From contig DASRFR010000022.1 of NCBI GenBank assembly GCA_035651455.1, positions 124,001 through 188,000 of the forward strand: 64,000 bases of DNA, written 5' to 3'. Positions 47,347-57,086 of the stretch are shown piece by piece (position 1 is the stretch's first letter; the number at the start of each line of letters is the position of its first letter). This stretch comes from DASRFR01 sp035651455 (lineage in GTDB: Bacteria > Acidobacteriota > Terriglobia > Terriglobales > Acidobacteriaceae). Made by a program: the position numbers and the translations under genes. The notes below the pieces were generated by a model that was not told where the DNA came from, made no database searches, and saw only the letters and a list, made by a program, of their open reading frames with translations.

Positions 47347-47898
47347 CTAGCGATCCAATTCTTCGCGAATCTTCTTCAGCGCCGACCAGCGCGGATCCTC
47401 GAGAGGTTCGGCGCAGGAACACTGCTCGGCGTTCAGGTTCTTGCCGCAGTGCGGGCACAGCCCTTTGCAATCCTCGCGGCAGATCACCTTCAGCGGCAGG
47501 GCTAACAAAACCTGCTCGCGCAACGCATCTTCGAGCCACAGGCCGTCACCCTTGTAGTAGCTGACCTCGGCCTCCGCCGTGGTCACCGAAATTTCCTCTT
47601 TGCCGGCGTCCACACCCTGCGGGCGGTACAGCAGATCGAAGCTTCGCTTCAGGTTGTGGGTCACCGGCTCCAGGCAGCGCGCACACAGCAGCTCAAGGCT
47701 GGTGGAAAGATCGCCTTGCAGACGGATATCCTCGATCCGCTTGTGGCGGCCTTCGAGTTCTTCCACCAGTTGCGCCCGGCCATTGCTCTTGAGCGCGGTT
47801 TTCTGCTGGATGTCGGGTCCGAAATCGATGACCCCGGGACCGAACTCCTCTCGGAAATCAACCGGATGGAGTTCTAATTCTTCAATCTCAATAAACAT
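47347..47898 (-). CDS. yceD: YceD/DUF177 family protein
   Basis: A 183-residue protein with two Cys sets: LCARCLEPV in the middle and ICREDCKGLCPHCGKNLN near the C-terminus, as in DUF177. The family is linked to 23S rRNA accumulation and nearly always precedes rpmF, as here (50 bp). It has an acidic N-terminus (MFIEIEELELHPVDF). Confidence 0.93.
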   Translation of the reverse strand: MFIEIEELELHPVDFREEFGPGVIDFGPDIQQKTALKSNGRAQLVEELEGRHKRIEDIRLQGDLSTSLELLCARCLEPVTHNLKRSFDLLYRPQGVDAGKEEISVTTAEAEVSYYKGDGLWLEDALREQVLLALPLKVICREDCKGLCPHCGKNLNAEQCSCAEPLEDPRWSALKKIREELDR

Positions 47899-48156
47899 CT
47901 CGAGCTCCGCGCCCCCGAACCTCGAACCGCGAAGGCCGCGGAAGTACGCCCCAGAGGCGTAAGTTCAACAGGGAGCAATACTTGAGAATAAAGGCTGGGA
48001 GGAAGGAGTGTCAAGGAACGGGGGCGAAGTCTCAGTTTGCCAAAGCCGCGATTTCTTCTATTGACTAGACATCCATGCACGATTCCGGCAGGCGTAGCTG
48101 GCGTCAGTGTAAGCGCTTATAAATGCGGTGAAGTTGTGCGATATCCTTGAACCTCC

Positions 48157-49296
48157 ATGATCCCTTGCCAACGCGATCTCTTCGACATCCCTGAGGGAAT
48201 TACCTATCTTAACTGCGCCTACATGTCTCCGCTGATGCACTCGGTGGTGGAGGCGGGAAAGGCGGGCATGGAGCGCAAGGCGCGTCCGTGGGAAGTCACG
48301 GCCGAGGATTTCTTCAACCAGGATGAAGACCTGCGCGCCCTGGCTGCGAAGCTGTTTCATGCTTCGGCGAACGACATTGCCATTGTGCCGTCGGCCAGTT
48401 ATGGACTCTCGACGGCGGCGCGGAATTTGCCCGTCGGACGCGGTGAGAGCGTCGTCGTTCTGGATGAGCAGTTCCCGTCGAATTTCTATCCCTGGAAACG
48501 GCTGGCGCAAGAAAAAGATGCGCGGATCGTACCCGTGCGCTGGCCTGAAGACCACGACTGGACCTCGGCGGTGCTGCGCGAAATCAAGGACGGAGTGGCG
48601 ATTGCGGCGCTTCCGCACACGCACTGGACGAGCGGCGGCCTGCTCGACCTGGAAAAGATTGGCGAATCCTGCCGCGCCCACGGGACCGCACTGGTACTTG
48701 ACCTCACGCAGTCGCTGGGAGCGTATCCCTTTGACATAAAGAAGGTGCAGCCGGATTTCGCGGTCGCGGCGGCATATAAGTGGCTGCTGAGCCCATACAC
48801 GACGGGTGTGATGTACGTTTCGCCGAAACGGCAGCAGGGCTTTCCCCTGGAAGAAAACTGGATCCTGCGCGACAACTCGCGCGATTTCTCCAGTTTGATC
48901 CTCTATTCCGATGGCTACGAGCCCGGCGCACGGCACTTCGACATGGGCGAGCGCTCGAATTTTGCGCTGGTTCCGGCGGTGATTCGTGCTCTGGAGCAGA
49001 TCCTGGCGTGGGGCGTGAAGGAAATTTCGCAGAGCATAGCCGGGCTCACACGCAAGATTATCGTGCAGACGCAAGAGTTGGGGATGAGCGCGCCTCCAGA
49101 TCAGTTTCGCGCTCCGCATTACCTGTGTTTGCGCTCGAGCGCGCCGTTGCGGAAGAACCTGACGCAGGAGTTAGCCAAGGAAAACATGTACATCAGCGTT
49201 CGAGGGAGTTCGTTGCGCATAACTCCGCACGTGTACAACTCTGAGCAGGATGTGGAACGGCTGGTCGGGGTGTTGCGAAAATTTTTCGTGGCTTAG
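48157..49296 (+). CDS. Class V aminotransferase-fold PLP enzyme
   Basis: A 379-residue protein of the cysteine desulfurase/isopenicillin N epimerase-like fold. GITYLNCAYMSPL at the N-terminus, SASYGLSTAA for phosphate binding, and the PLP Lys in FAVAAAYKWLLSPYTTGVM are visible. The desulfurase catalytic Cys loop is absent, so it is more likely an aminotransferase, lyase or epimerase. No pathway genes are adjacent. Confidence 0.87.
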   Translation: MIPCQRDLFDIPEGITYLNCAYMSPLMHSVVEAGKAGMERKARPWEVTAEDFFNQDEDLRALAAKLFHASANDIAIVPSASYGLSTAARNLPVGRGESVVVLDEQFPSNFYPWKRLAQEKDARIVPVRWPEDHDWTSAVLREIKDGVAIAALPHTHWTSGGLLDLEKIGESCRAHGTALVLDLTQSLGAYPFDIKKVQPDFAVAAAYKWLLSPYTTGVMYVSPKRQQGFPLEENWILRDNSRDFSSLILYSDGYEPGARHFDMGERSNFALVPAVIRALEQILAWGVKEISQSIAGLTRKIIVQTQELGMSAPPDQFRAPHYLCLRSSAPLRKNLTQELAKENMYISVRGSSLRITPHVYNSEQDVERLVGVLRKFFVA

Positions 49297-49450
49297 GGCG
49301 TGGCCCTTTGTGATGCGGATTGGTGTCCCGCACAGGCTAAAGGCGCAATTGTTGAAATCGCGATTCGGCAGGGCCGAAGCTGCTCCTGCCGGGTTCTTCA
49401 CGAGTGATGCCCTGGCCCGTGCGTTGTCCGGCGGGAAACGTGGGCTTCCC

Positions 49451-50617
49451 CTACTTCAGCCCTAACGCTTTCAGCGTGACGTCATCCGGTGTGGCTTGGC
49501 CGTTTGCCTTGGTCACCACGCCGAAGCCTCCGCTATAGTCCCACATGGCCCAGCCGACGCCGTGGCGTTCGAGCGCGCTACGCACGTCGGAGACCCAGCG
49601 GGCGCGGTCCTGCGGATCGGCAGTCTTGCGGTACACGCCGAATTCATTGCACACCAGGGAAACCCCGCGGCGCTTCGCCCACTCCGCAACCGCGGAAATT
49701 TCCATGTCGATGCGGTCGGCATCCCAGTGCTCCATGCCGTAGCGCATGACATAGAGCCGGTTCATTTCCTCGGGAAGCTCTGCCGCGACTTTCTCAGCCG
49801 ACTGGCGATTCGACGGGTATCCCAGGCCATGCTCGTGATGCCAGAAGTCCACGCCCCAGGTTGCGCCCTGGTGAGTGAACACATGCGGCTCGTAAAAATG
49901 GAAGTTGTAAATAACATTGCCGTCGGCCAGTGGTTCGAGAAAGAGCAACTCGTCATTAGCGGAATATTTTGCCCCGCTGGCGATGATGGTGTTTTGCGGC
50001 GCTCCTTCGCGAATGGCCGTGGCCAGCTTGGCTTGCATGCCATACCAGCGGTATCGGTCGGTTATCTCCGGTTCGTTCAGCGCTTCAAAAAAGACATGCT
50101 CCGGATCCAGGCTGGAGTAGTGTGCGGCCAGCCCTCGCCAGAAGTCCGCGAACTGCTCCACGAAATCCGCATCCTTGGCGAGCCGCGCCTTGAAGTCGGT
50201 TTCCGGATGAACGTCGATCACGACGCTGAGTCCCTGGTCGAGGATCATGTGAACCGCGGCGTCCAGGTATGACATGTACTCGGGAGGAAGATCATCGGCA
50301 TGACCGCGCGTCCACATGGGCTGAGGATTGACGCTGAGCCGGACGTGGTCAAAGCCCATCTGCTTAATCAGCGCGATGTCGCGGGCGGTGGTGTGAGTGA
50401 GAAAGTGCTCTTTGGTGTATCCCTTCGGATCCGATACCTGTGCAAACCATTCACTGGCGTTGATTCCATGGCGCAGGCGGGCGAGGCGCGAGGCAGGAAC
50501 AGTCGACGCCCGGCCCGGCGCAAGCGATTGTGCGGAGGCGATCGCAGCAAGGCACACAACAAAAATGCATGGCGCAGAAGAGCGCAGCAGATGCATGGTT
50601 CGGTTCACGATAGTCAC
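49451..50617 (-). CDS. Secreted GH5 family glycoside hydrolase (endoglucanase-like)
   Basis: A 388-residue exported hydrolase. Signal peptide MHLLRSSAPCIFVVCLAAIA follows a short lead. GINASEWF, HVRLSVNPQPMW, the acid/base Glu182 in FFEALNEPE and the nucleophile Glu325 in LVCNEFGVY give a complete GH5 active site. It should cut beta-1,4-glucan or mannan. The GTG at 50617 overlaps the stop of the upstream oxidoreductase gene by GTGA; ATG 50596 is an alternative start that removes the overlap. Cotranscription with iorAB-like genes is unusual. Confidence 0.9.
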   Translation of the reverse strand: MTIVNRTMHLLRSSAPCIFVVCLAAIASAQSLAPGRASTVPASRLARLRHGINASEWFAQVSDPKGYTKEHFLTHTTARDIALIKQMGFDHVRLSVNPQPMWTRGHADDLPPEYMSYLDAAVHMILDQGLSVVIDVHPETDFKARLAKDADFVEQFADFWRGLAAHYSSLDPEHVFFEALNEPEITDRYRWYGMQAKLATAIREGAPQNTIIASGAKYSANDELLFLEPLADGNVIYNFHFYEPHVFTHQGATWGVDFWHHEHGLGYPSNRQSAEKVAAELPEEMNRLYVMRYGMEHWDADRIDMEISAVAEWAKRRGVSLVCNEFGVYRKTADPQDRARWVSDVRSALERHGVGWAMWDYSGGFGVVTKANGQATPDDVTLKALGLK

Positions 50618-52725
50618 GCGAAGGGCAGGGCCCTGACTCTCTTTTTCGTGGCGGAGTAAATGGCGTTGCCAATGGCCGGCGCCAATGGCGGGACGGGAGG
50701 CTCCCCGATGCCGCTGGGCGGTTCCGAGTTCTGCACGTAATAACCTTCGATGTTGGGCGCTTCGTTAATGCGGATGGGTTCGTAGTCGTCGAAATTGCCT
50801 TGCACTACGCGGCCCTTGTCGATGGTGATCTGCGCGCGCAGGGCATTAGTCAGACCGTAGATGACGGCGCTGTGGATTTGCTGCTCGAGAATATTGGGAT
50901 TGATGACCTGACCGCAATCAACCGCGGTGACCACCCGATGCACGCGCGGGCGATTGTTCTCCATCGAGATCTCGACCACGTTGGCGGCATAAGTACTGAA
51001 ACATCCGAAGCACGCGAGGCCGTGGAATTGCCCCGATGGCAGCGGCTTGTCCCATCCCGCTTTGTCTGCCGCGAGTTGCAGGACGCCGCGCATGCGAGCG
51101 GTGCGCCAGGTCGCGTCGAAATACTTGATGTCGTCGTCTTTCGCGAGCAGGCGCAGCCGGTATTCGAGAGGATCTTTGCCCGCCGCCGCTGCCAGCTCAT
51201 CGATAAAGCTCTCACTGGCAAAGGCCGCTTGCAGCGCGTACACCGAACGCATCCAGCCCAGGGGAACCGGAGTCTCGGTGACGACGTAGTCCAGTTGCGC
51301 ATTAGGAAACGAATAGACGAGAGCCGCTTCGTCTTTCAGGTCGGGATCCACGCCGCCGTCAAGCTGCGCGCCCTTCTGGCCGTTGATCGACGGAGCGACG
51401 ATGCGATGAGAGAACGCCACAGGCCATCCGGCACTGTCCAGCGCCGCGCTGAGCTGGTGATAGCTGGCGGGACGGTAGGTGGAATTTCGCATGTCATCTT
51501 CGCGCGTCCATTGCACCTTGACCGGCGCGCCGATGGCTTTCGACAGCAGCGCGGCTTCGACGGCATAGTCGTGCTCCAGGCGGCGTCCGAAGCCGCCGCC
51601 CAGCAATGTGATATTCACCTTCACCTGGTCGGAATCGAGCCCGAGGGCCTGCGCGGCCGAATCGCGAACATCCTGCGGAACCTGGGTAGGCGACCAGATT
51701 TCACATCTCGCGCCTTGGAAATGGGCCACGGAGTTGCCGGGTTCGAGAGGCGCATGCGCCATGAACGGAAGCTGATATTCCGCACTGATTTTGCGACCGT
51801 GTGCTTTGCCAACATCGCCCGTGCTGTAGAGTATCGCGGCCTTATTGCCAGCCGCCTGCTTCAGGCCGGACACAATCGCGGCGGAGGTCAGGTCTTTGTC
51901 CGGACCTTCATCCCAGGTGACGCTGAGCACGCGGCGGCCTTCGAGCGCGTTCCAGGTGGTATCGGCAACGACTGCGACAGACGAATCGCCCAGTTTGCCG
52001 ACGTAGCTGACGCCTGAAGATTTTTTCGTCTCGGCATCGTCAAAGCTGGAGACTTTGCCGCCGATTATCGGACAGCGCGCAATGACCGCGTACTTCATTC
52101 CTGGAACGCGGAAGTCGATACCGTACTGCGCCTGACCGTTGACCTTGGCCGGCGTATCGATACGCGGCATGCGGGTACCCACCAGCTTGTAATCTTTTTG
52201 CTTCAGCGGAATGTCGGTGGGGACCGGGAGATTGGCGGCACGCCCGCAAAGCTGTCCGTAGCTGAGACGGCGGTTCGAAGCGGCATGAGTCACGAAGCCA
52301 TTCTCCGCTTTGCAACTGCCGCGCCCGACGCCCCACTCCAGCGCCGCGGCGCTGATCAGCATTTCTCTCGCGGCGGCTCCCGCCTTGCGCATGGGATCCC
52401 AGGTGGTGCGAACGCTGGCGCTGCCACCGGTCGTCTGGTCGCCGAATAGAGTGCTGGCGCCCGCCTGCTCAACGGAAATTTTCTTCCAGTCGGCTTCGAG
52501 TTCTTCCGCCAGGATCATGGGCAAAGCGGTGCGCACACCCTGGCCCATCTCAGAGCGCGCGACCACCACCGTCACTTGATCGTCCGGCGTGATGGTCAGG
52601 TAGGCGTTGGGAGAGAACGCGCCGGAGCGTTCGCCATTTTTATGTGGCAGGTAGAAGCCGACAACCAGTCCGGCTCCGGCCGCCACGCCCGTCGCCAGGA
52701 AGTCGCGTCGCGAGATCGGGCTCAT
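50614..52725 (-). CDS. Molybdopterin-binding aldehyde oxidase/xanthine dehydrogenase-family subunit (isoquinoline 1-oxidoreductase beta type)
   Basis: A 703-residue periplasmic molybdenum-cofactor subunit. A Tat signal (SRRDFLATGVAAGAGLVVGF) implies export after folding with cofactor. ARSEMGQGVRTALPMILAEE, TGGSASVRTTWDPMRKAGAA and LLGGGFGRRLEHDYAVEAALL match isoquinoline oxidoreductase-like enzymes, and VDCGQVINPNILEQQI is near the C-terminus. It pairs with the small 2Fe-2S subunit upstream (ATGA overlap). The substrate, an aldehyde or N-heterocycle, is not determined. Confidence 0.92.
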   Translation of the reverse strand: MSPISRRDFLATGVAAGAGLVVGFYLPHKNGERSGAFSPNAYLTITPDDQVTVVVARSEMGQGVRTALPMILAEELEADWKKISVEQAGASTLFGDQTTGGSASVRTTWDPMRKAGAAAREMLISAAALEWGVGRGSCKAENGFVTHAASNRRLSYGQLCGRAANLPVPTDIPLKQKDYKLVGTRMPRIDTPAKVNGQAQYGIDFRVPGMKYAVIARCPIIGGKVSSFDDAETKKSSGVSYVGKLGDSSVAVVADTTWNALEGRRVLSVTWDEGPDKDLTSAAIVSGLKQAAGNKAAILYSTGDVGKAHGRKISAEYQLPFMAHAPLEPGNSVAHFQGARCEIWSPTQVPQDVRDSAAQALGLDSDQVKVNITLLGGGFGRRLEHDYAVEAALLSKAIGAPVKVQWTREDDMRNSTYRPASYHQLSAALDSAGWPVAFSHRIVAPSINGQKGAQLDGGVDPDLKDEAALVYSFPNAQLDYVVTETPVPLGWMRSVYALQAAFASESFIDELAAAAGKDPLEYRLRLLAKDDDIKYFDATWRTARMRGVLQLAADKAGWDKPLPSGQFHGLACFGCFSTYAANVVEISMENNRPRVHRVVTAVDCGQVINPNILEQQIHSAVIYGLTNALRAQITIDKGRVVQGNFDDYEPIRINEAPNIEGYYVQNSEPPSGIGEPPVPPLAPAIGNAIYSATKKRVRALPFA

Positions 52726-53183
52726 TGTCCACCCCCGGCAGCCCGATGTATGGCGCGGCGTATGCGGTCATAGGTACCGCAGCGGCAAATATTGCCGGTC
52801 ATGGCCTGAGTGATGTCGTCATCGGAGGGACGCGGCGTCCTGGCCAGCAGGGCGGCTGCGGTCATGATTTGACCGCTTTGGCAATATCCGCACTGAGGCA
52901 CGTCTTCAGCGATCCAGGCCTGCTGCAGCGCGTGTAGTCCGTTTGCGCCCAGGCCTTCAATGGTCACGATGTTTTTGCCGTTGACTTGTGAAACCGGCGT
53001 GGAGCACGAGCGCAGGGGCGCTCCGTCCACGTGCACGGTACAGGCGCCGCAAAGTCCGGCGCCGCAGCCGAACTTGGTGCCGGTGAGTTCCAGGTTGTCG
53101 CGCAAAACCCACAGCAGCGGCGTGTTGGGAGAGACACTAAGCTTGCGCTCGCTGCCATTGACTTGCAGAGTGATGTCAGCCAT
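52722..53183 (-). CDS. 2Fe-2S subunit of isoquinoline 1-oxidoreductase-type enzyme
   Basis: A 153-residue electron-transfer subunit with two 2Fe-2S clusters: a plant-type set in FGCGAGLCGACTVHVDG with a further Cys, and a second set in CGYCQSGQIM and CRCGTYDRIRRA. ATG 53183 matches the family start MADITLQVNG; a longer frame was rejected. It overlaps the large subunit gene by 4 bp. The usual cytochrome c partner is not encoded nearby. Confidence 0.94.
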   Translation of the reverse strand: MADITLQVNGSERKLSVSPNTPLLWVLRDNLELTGTKFGCGAGLCGACTVHVDGAPLRSCSTPVSQVNGKNIVTIEGLGANGLHALQQAWIAEDVPQCGYCQSGQIMTAAALLARTPRPSDDDITQAMTGNICRCGTYDRIRRAIHRAAGGGQ

Positions 53184-53318
53184 GTAGGCCCCAGTTCTTT
53201 GTGTGAAGCTGACAATGGTAGCGAAAAGAACCGGAAAGTGGAAATGCGGAAGCTCCTGTTTTAAGCCTTCAGCGTTCAGCACGCGTGGACGTGTTATGTG
53301 GCTGAAGAAGCCACGCAC

Positions 53319-54101
53319 TCAAACGCAAGCCCCGGCCCGGTTCGACCACTCCTGCTGCACCGTGTAGGAGCCTACCTTCCTGGTCTTCCAGGCGCAAATG
53401 TCGCCGATTTCGCCATTGTTGTCGTCGTACCAGCCCTGGCCTGGCAGCGGATCAGTAATGGCCTCGCAGAGTTCGTGGGAGCTTGTGACCGTCAGGGCAG
53501 TGAAAACATCCATGCTCCCGGTGCAACCCTGGCAATCGGGATAGGGCATAACTGCATAGAAAACATTTTTTGTAGTCGCGTCATGGTATCCGCAGAATGC
53601 CTGGCAAGACGCGCTGCCGCCCTGGGTGACTGTGGTTCCAGTGGCCAGAAAGATGAAGTAGAGAGTGTTGGGGCCGGGCTGGGGAAGCGCGGAATTGTTT
53701 GCGATCTGATCCTCCAGCATTTTCTGAATGGCACTGTCATCGACGGAACTGCCAGGACTCGGCGTCGTGATGTGGGCCGATCCGGTGAAGGTTCCGTGCC
53801 CGATCGAATATCCGGCGACGCTGTATTCACTGAGCTGGTCGATGAGCGCGCTGGACAAGATATCCGTAAAAAATTGATTGATTTTCGTCTGGAGATCGCT
53901 GCCTGGAGACTTCCCCCATGCCGCGCCCCAATAAAGAGCGAAGACCTCCACTTGCGAGATCAGGGGGCCGTTGCGGTACGTAAGTTGCGCCTGCGGCGCC
54001 GCGGAGGGGGTGACGTCAGCTTCGGGCCGGAGTGGGACTACGCGGAAGGGTTCTATGACGGAGGGATGAAAACACTTGTTGCGATGTTTTTTGTGCGCCA
54101 T
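53319..54101 (-). CDS. EXORDIUM/PHI-1-like protein, second copy, no signal peptide
   Basis: A 260-residue protein. AGGAG lies 9 nt before the ATG. VEVFALYWGAAW near residue 51, FCGYHDATTKN, and the C-terminal HELCEAITDPLPGQGWYD with GEIGDICAWK and a final QEWSNRAGACV align block by block with the secreted protein at 15077-16030. The plant HELAE-type segment is also recalled. It lacks a recognisable signal peptide: the N-terminus is basic (MAHKKHRNKCFHPS), so it may be cytosolic or use another route. Function unknown. Confidence 0.7.
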   Translation of the reverse strand: MAHKKHRNKCFHPSVIEPFRVVPLRPEADVTPSAAPQAQLTYRNGPLISQVEVFALYWGAAWGKSPGSDLQTKINQFFTDILSSALIDQLSEYSVAGYSIGHGTFTGSAHITTPSPGSSVDDSAIQKMLEDQIANNSALPQPGPNTLYFIFLATGTTVTQGGSASCQAFCGYHDATTKNVFYAVMPYPDCQGCTGSMDVFTALTVTSSHELCEAITDPLPGQGWYDDNNGEIGDICAWKTRKVGSYTVQQEWSNRAGACV

Positions 54102-54239
54102 GTTGCGTTGCTCCTGCGAGATAAATACAGCGTGGAATGAGTGCCGGTCACTGGCGGAAAATTCGGCGAGACGAGGGCGTATCCAAATACTACTACGGTG
54201 GCGCGAGGAGTTGAGGAGCGAGCCACGGGGGACGAAAGG

Positions 54240-54968
54240 CTACTTCAGTTGCGCCAGTTTCTGACTGGCCAGAGAGGCTGCTTCGGTGGCGGGATTGTCC
54301 TTTTGGATCTGCTGATAAATGTTTTTGGCGTCGACGATTTGCTGCTTCGATTGATACAGGGATGCCAATTCCATCTGCGCCGTAATCTTACCCACGGTTT
54401 GCGCAGGCTTGTCGATCAACTGTTTGTAAAGGGCAATGGCCTGTGCGTCTTTCCCTTCCTTGCGATACACCGCGGCCAGGGCGAAGTTGGCCAGCGCCGC
54501 CAGATCTTTATTGTGGATCGACGCGACCTCGGAAAGATATTTCTCCGCCTGCGCGTTGTTGCCCAGCTCCGTCGAGGTCACGCCCAGCATATAGCGCGCG
54601 ATATCGGCCGTATGGGTATGGGGATACTTGTCGACAATAGATTGCAGTTCCTTTTGCGCGGCGGCCGAGCGCTCCTGCAGCGATGCATAACTGGTGGGCG
54701 CGTCTGGCTGCGCTGGCGCCCCTGCGGGGCGAATGGGCGCTTCCATGATCCGCGTGGCCTGGCCCAGTTCTATGCTGGCTCGCTGATCCTGCTTGGTCAA
54801 ATAAGACCAGGTTCCGAACCCGGCTGCGACCACAACCAGCACGATGGCCAGCGCCACCATTAGGCTGGTTCTGTGCTCAACCGTCCAATGGGCAGTCCTC
54901 TCGGCGGCCTGCAGGGTGGAGACACGAAAGCGGTCTTCTTTGAGGCTATGTCGGGTTTCTGCGCGCAC
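54240..54968 (-). CDS. Membrane-anchored tetratricopeptide-repeat protein (YfgM-like)
   Basis: A 242-residue protein starting at GTG with AAGGA upstream. One membrane helix (LMVALAIVLVVVAAGFGTW, about residues 36-54) is followed by a periplasmic domain. TPR-like helices include DIARYMLGVTSTELGNNAQA, ANFALAAVYRKEGKDAQAIA and ELASLYQSKQQIVDAKNIYQ. This layout matches YfgM-type ancillary factors of the secretion translocon; a generic TPR scaffold is equally possible. Confidence 0.8.
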   Translation of the reverse strand: MRAETRHSLKEDRFRVSTLQAAERTAHWTVEHRTSLMVALAIVLVVVAAGFGTWSYLTKQDQRASIELGQATRIMEAPIRPAGAPAQPDAPTSYASLQERSAAAQKELQSIVDKYPHTHTADIARYMLGVTSTELGNNAQAEKYLSEVASIHNKDLAALANFALAAVYRKEGKDAQAIALYKQLIDKPAQTVGKITAQMELASLYQSKQQIVDAKNIYQQIQKDNPATEAASLASQKLAQLK

Positions 54969-55135
54969 AACTTCCTTCTGGTTGCGAGATTATCAAGATG
55001 AAGGGCTGACGAATGTTCAGTTTATCAGGGGGTATTCGGGAAGGTCAAAAGAGGAGACGCTGAGACCTGGAGATTTGCCCGCCAGTGGGAGGGAGCTAAA
55101 GCAAAAGCTCCCTTGCCGCGATGAACATCCCACGA

Positions 55136-55504
55136 CTAGTGCTGCGTCTCTTCGAGCACGCCCTGTTCTAACTTCTCCTGGCATTCGATGCAGTGACGGG
55201 TCCAGGGCACAGCGTCCAGGCGCTTGGGGTTAATCTCTTTGCCGCAGGAGATGCATTCGCCGAATACGCCCTGGCGCATGCGATCCAAAGCGCCTTCGAC
55301 CATCTGCAAGAGCTGGCGGTCGTTGTTGCTCTGGGAGAAGAGGAATTCCTTGTTGTACGAGCTTGCAGCGCGGTCGGCGATGTCTTGCGCGGTATCTTCA
55401 TCGGCGCTGCGACCGTCCTGCTGATTGCGGGTGACTGTGCGGCGAAGCTCTTGCTGCCGCGTTTCCAACCGTTTTCGGAAATAATCCAGCTTCTTTTTAT
55501 CCAT
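55136..55504 (-). CDS. DksA/TraR family zinc-finger protein
   Basis: A 122-residue protein. An N-terminal coiled-coil (YFRKRLETRQQELRRTVT) carries acidic residues (SADEDTAQDIAD) at the tip region, as in DksA. A C-terminal zinc finger follows (CISCGKEINPKRLDAVPWTR then CIECQ). Such proteins enter the RNA polymerase secondary channel and adjust initiation under stringent conditions. It is monocistronic. Confidence 0.92.
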   Translation of the reverse strand: MDKKKLDYFRKRLETRQQELRRTVTRNQQDGRSADEDTAQDIADRAASSYNKEFLFSQSNNDRQLLQMVEGALDRMRQGVFGECISCGKEINPKRLDAVPWTRHCIECQEKLEQGVLEETQH

Positions 55505-55858
55505 GAAAAATCGCCGCGAACCCTCAAGTTTCGGGTTCCCCAGAGCCTTCCATTACGTTTGGGCCAAACGAAGATAATATGCGCTCAATTTGAGATGCGT
55601 CAACCGCTGCGGAAGCTCCCCTGCCGGTAACTAGAACCCGGGCTGTACCAGAATGAACCGCGCAATGTTTCAGAAAGGTGGCGGCTAAGAAAAGCTCGCG
55701 CTTAAGAGAAGGTAGTAGTGGGGCGGTTTCACCGATCGAGCTAGTTCCACCAGGTCTTGCTACCCCACCACTCGAGAATTATGCTAACGCTCCCCTCAGG
55801 CACCCTCAAGCGTCAATGTGCGCCAGAGTTGGTTTTACTTTCCGGATGCTGAGAGGCG
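55505..55858. other. Intergenic region, 354 bp
   Basis: It lies upstream of the DksA-like gene and downstream of the broken VWFA gene. A long imperfect hairpin pairs AGTAGTGGGG (55714-55723) with CCCCACCACT (55763-55772). No gene is supported. Confidence 0.4.
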
Positions 55859-56853
55859 CTAGCGGGCGTAGTAACCAACGCGGCAATGCACGCGCATGGA
55901 ATTGGGCGCACCACTTTAAGACGATGGAACGGTCCGGCTTGACTTAAATTGCTGGGACGATATCCCAAGGCATATTGGCTGCGCAGTTCGCGGCGAATCT
56001 TAGATAGGGCATGGCTTACGTCGCCGTCTTCGCTCGCTCGCAGGGTTTGTCCGTCGGTGGATTGCGCCAGCGTCCGGAGAAGGCTGTTGCCAAAATGCGC
56101 TTCATCGCTGCCTTGCCAATGGTCCTGCGCGGCGATGGTTTAGATGGTCGCATGGGCCTGGAGAGCGCGGCGGGTGGCCTGTTGCAGGGTGGCGCGGCTG
56201 CTGTTTTCCTGGCCATCGCTCACCAGGATCATGATGCGGCGCGAAGGCGTGCTATCGTCCTGACGAAGGAAGTCAGCAGCCCTGGAGACAGCGTCAAACA
56301 CCGCAGTTTCGCCGCGCGGCTTCACTCGCGGCATGGCATGCATGATGTCTTTTGGATTTGCCGTGGCCGGCTGCACCAGCCTGACCTGTTCGTGGAAGGC
56401 GATCAGCATGGCGGAATCGTTAGGACGCAATATGTCTTTGAGGAAACTTCCCAGCGCCGCGCGTTCAAAGTCGAAATCCGCGGTCACGGAAGCGCTGATA
56501 TCGAGCAGCAACGCGATACGCAGGGGCAGGTCCGTGCGGCTCTGAAAGAATGTCACCGTGTTTTGCCGTTCGCCGTTGTCGAGCACGGTCAGGTCAGATG
56601 GCGTGAGGTCTTTAACAAATCGTCCCTTGTGATCGGTGACACTGAGGACGACGCCGACTTCGCGAACCTCCTTGGAAACGACCAGCGCCGGGAGGGTGGG
56701 AGACGGGCTACTCAGCTCAGGGGCAGTGAGGGCAGGAAGAGTGGTTACGGTACCGATGAAGTTGCTGGAGAGGCCGGGTGTCTGGGCAAAAACTGGATTT
56801 ACGAATGGTAGCAACAGGCACATCCAAAAAAATGACGCGAGCTTACGGGCCAT
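55859..56853 (-). pseudogene. VWFA-related secreted protein, broken by a stop codon and a frameshift
   Basis: The intact part (56143-56853, 237 residues) has a signal peptide (FFWMCLLLPFVNPVFAQ), a beta domain (VVLSVTDHKGRFVKDLTPSD) and the start of a von Willebrand A domain with MIDAS motif LLLDISASVTADF and ILVSDGQENSS. It halts at TAA (56140-56142), where a Tyr codon is expected (ATI-Tyr-TIAAQ). Past the stop, the same frame reads on as LLRTLAQSTDGQTL and RELRSQYALGYRPSN, the normal end of this family. Near 55896-55905 one base is missing; the next frame gives MRVHCRVGYYAR and a stop at 55859. Repaired length would be about 331 residues, the family's usual size. Confidence 0.88.
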
Positions 56854-57086
56854 GGAGAACCATCCTTCACGGGCGACTAAGATGGCTGCGTTCGGCAGGT
56901 ACGATGGCCTGCAAAATAGCGCCGATACGTGCCAGCTTGCGATGCAAGTGTGGGTCTGGACCAGGGAAGTTCCTGGAACGACAACCGTTCATTGCCCAGC
57001 CATGAACCGCATGCCTCCAATAATTCACACCTCGGGTACCGTGTTGCCGTAGAATTAGACGAAGAAGGCACTCCCTGGGGTGGCAG

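Noticed and set aside
55678..55947. 89-codon plus-strand frame
   Set aside because: Partly antisense to the VWFA pseudogene, low-complexity composition and no homologue recognised.
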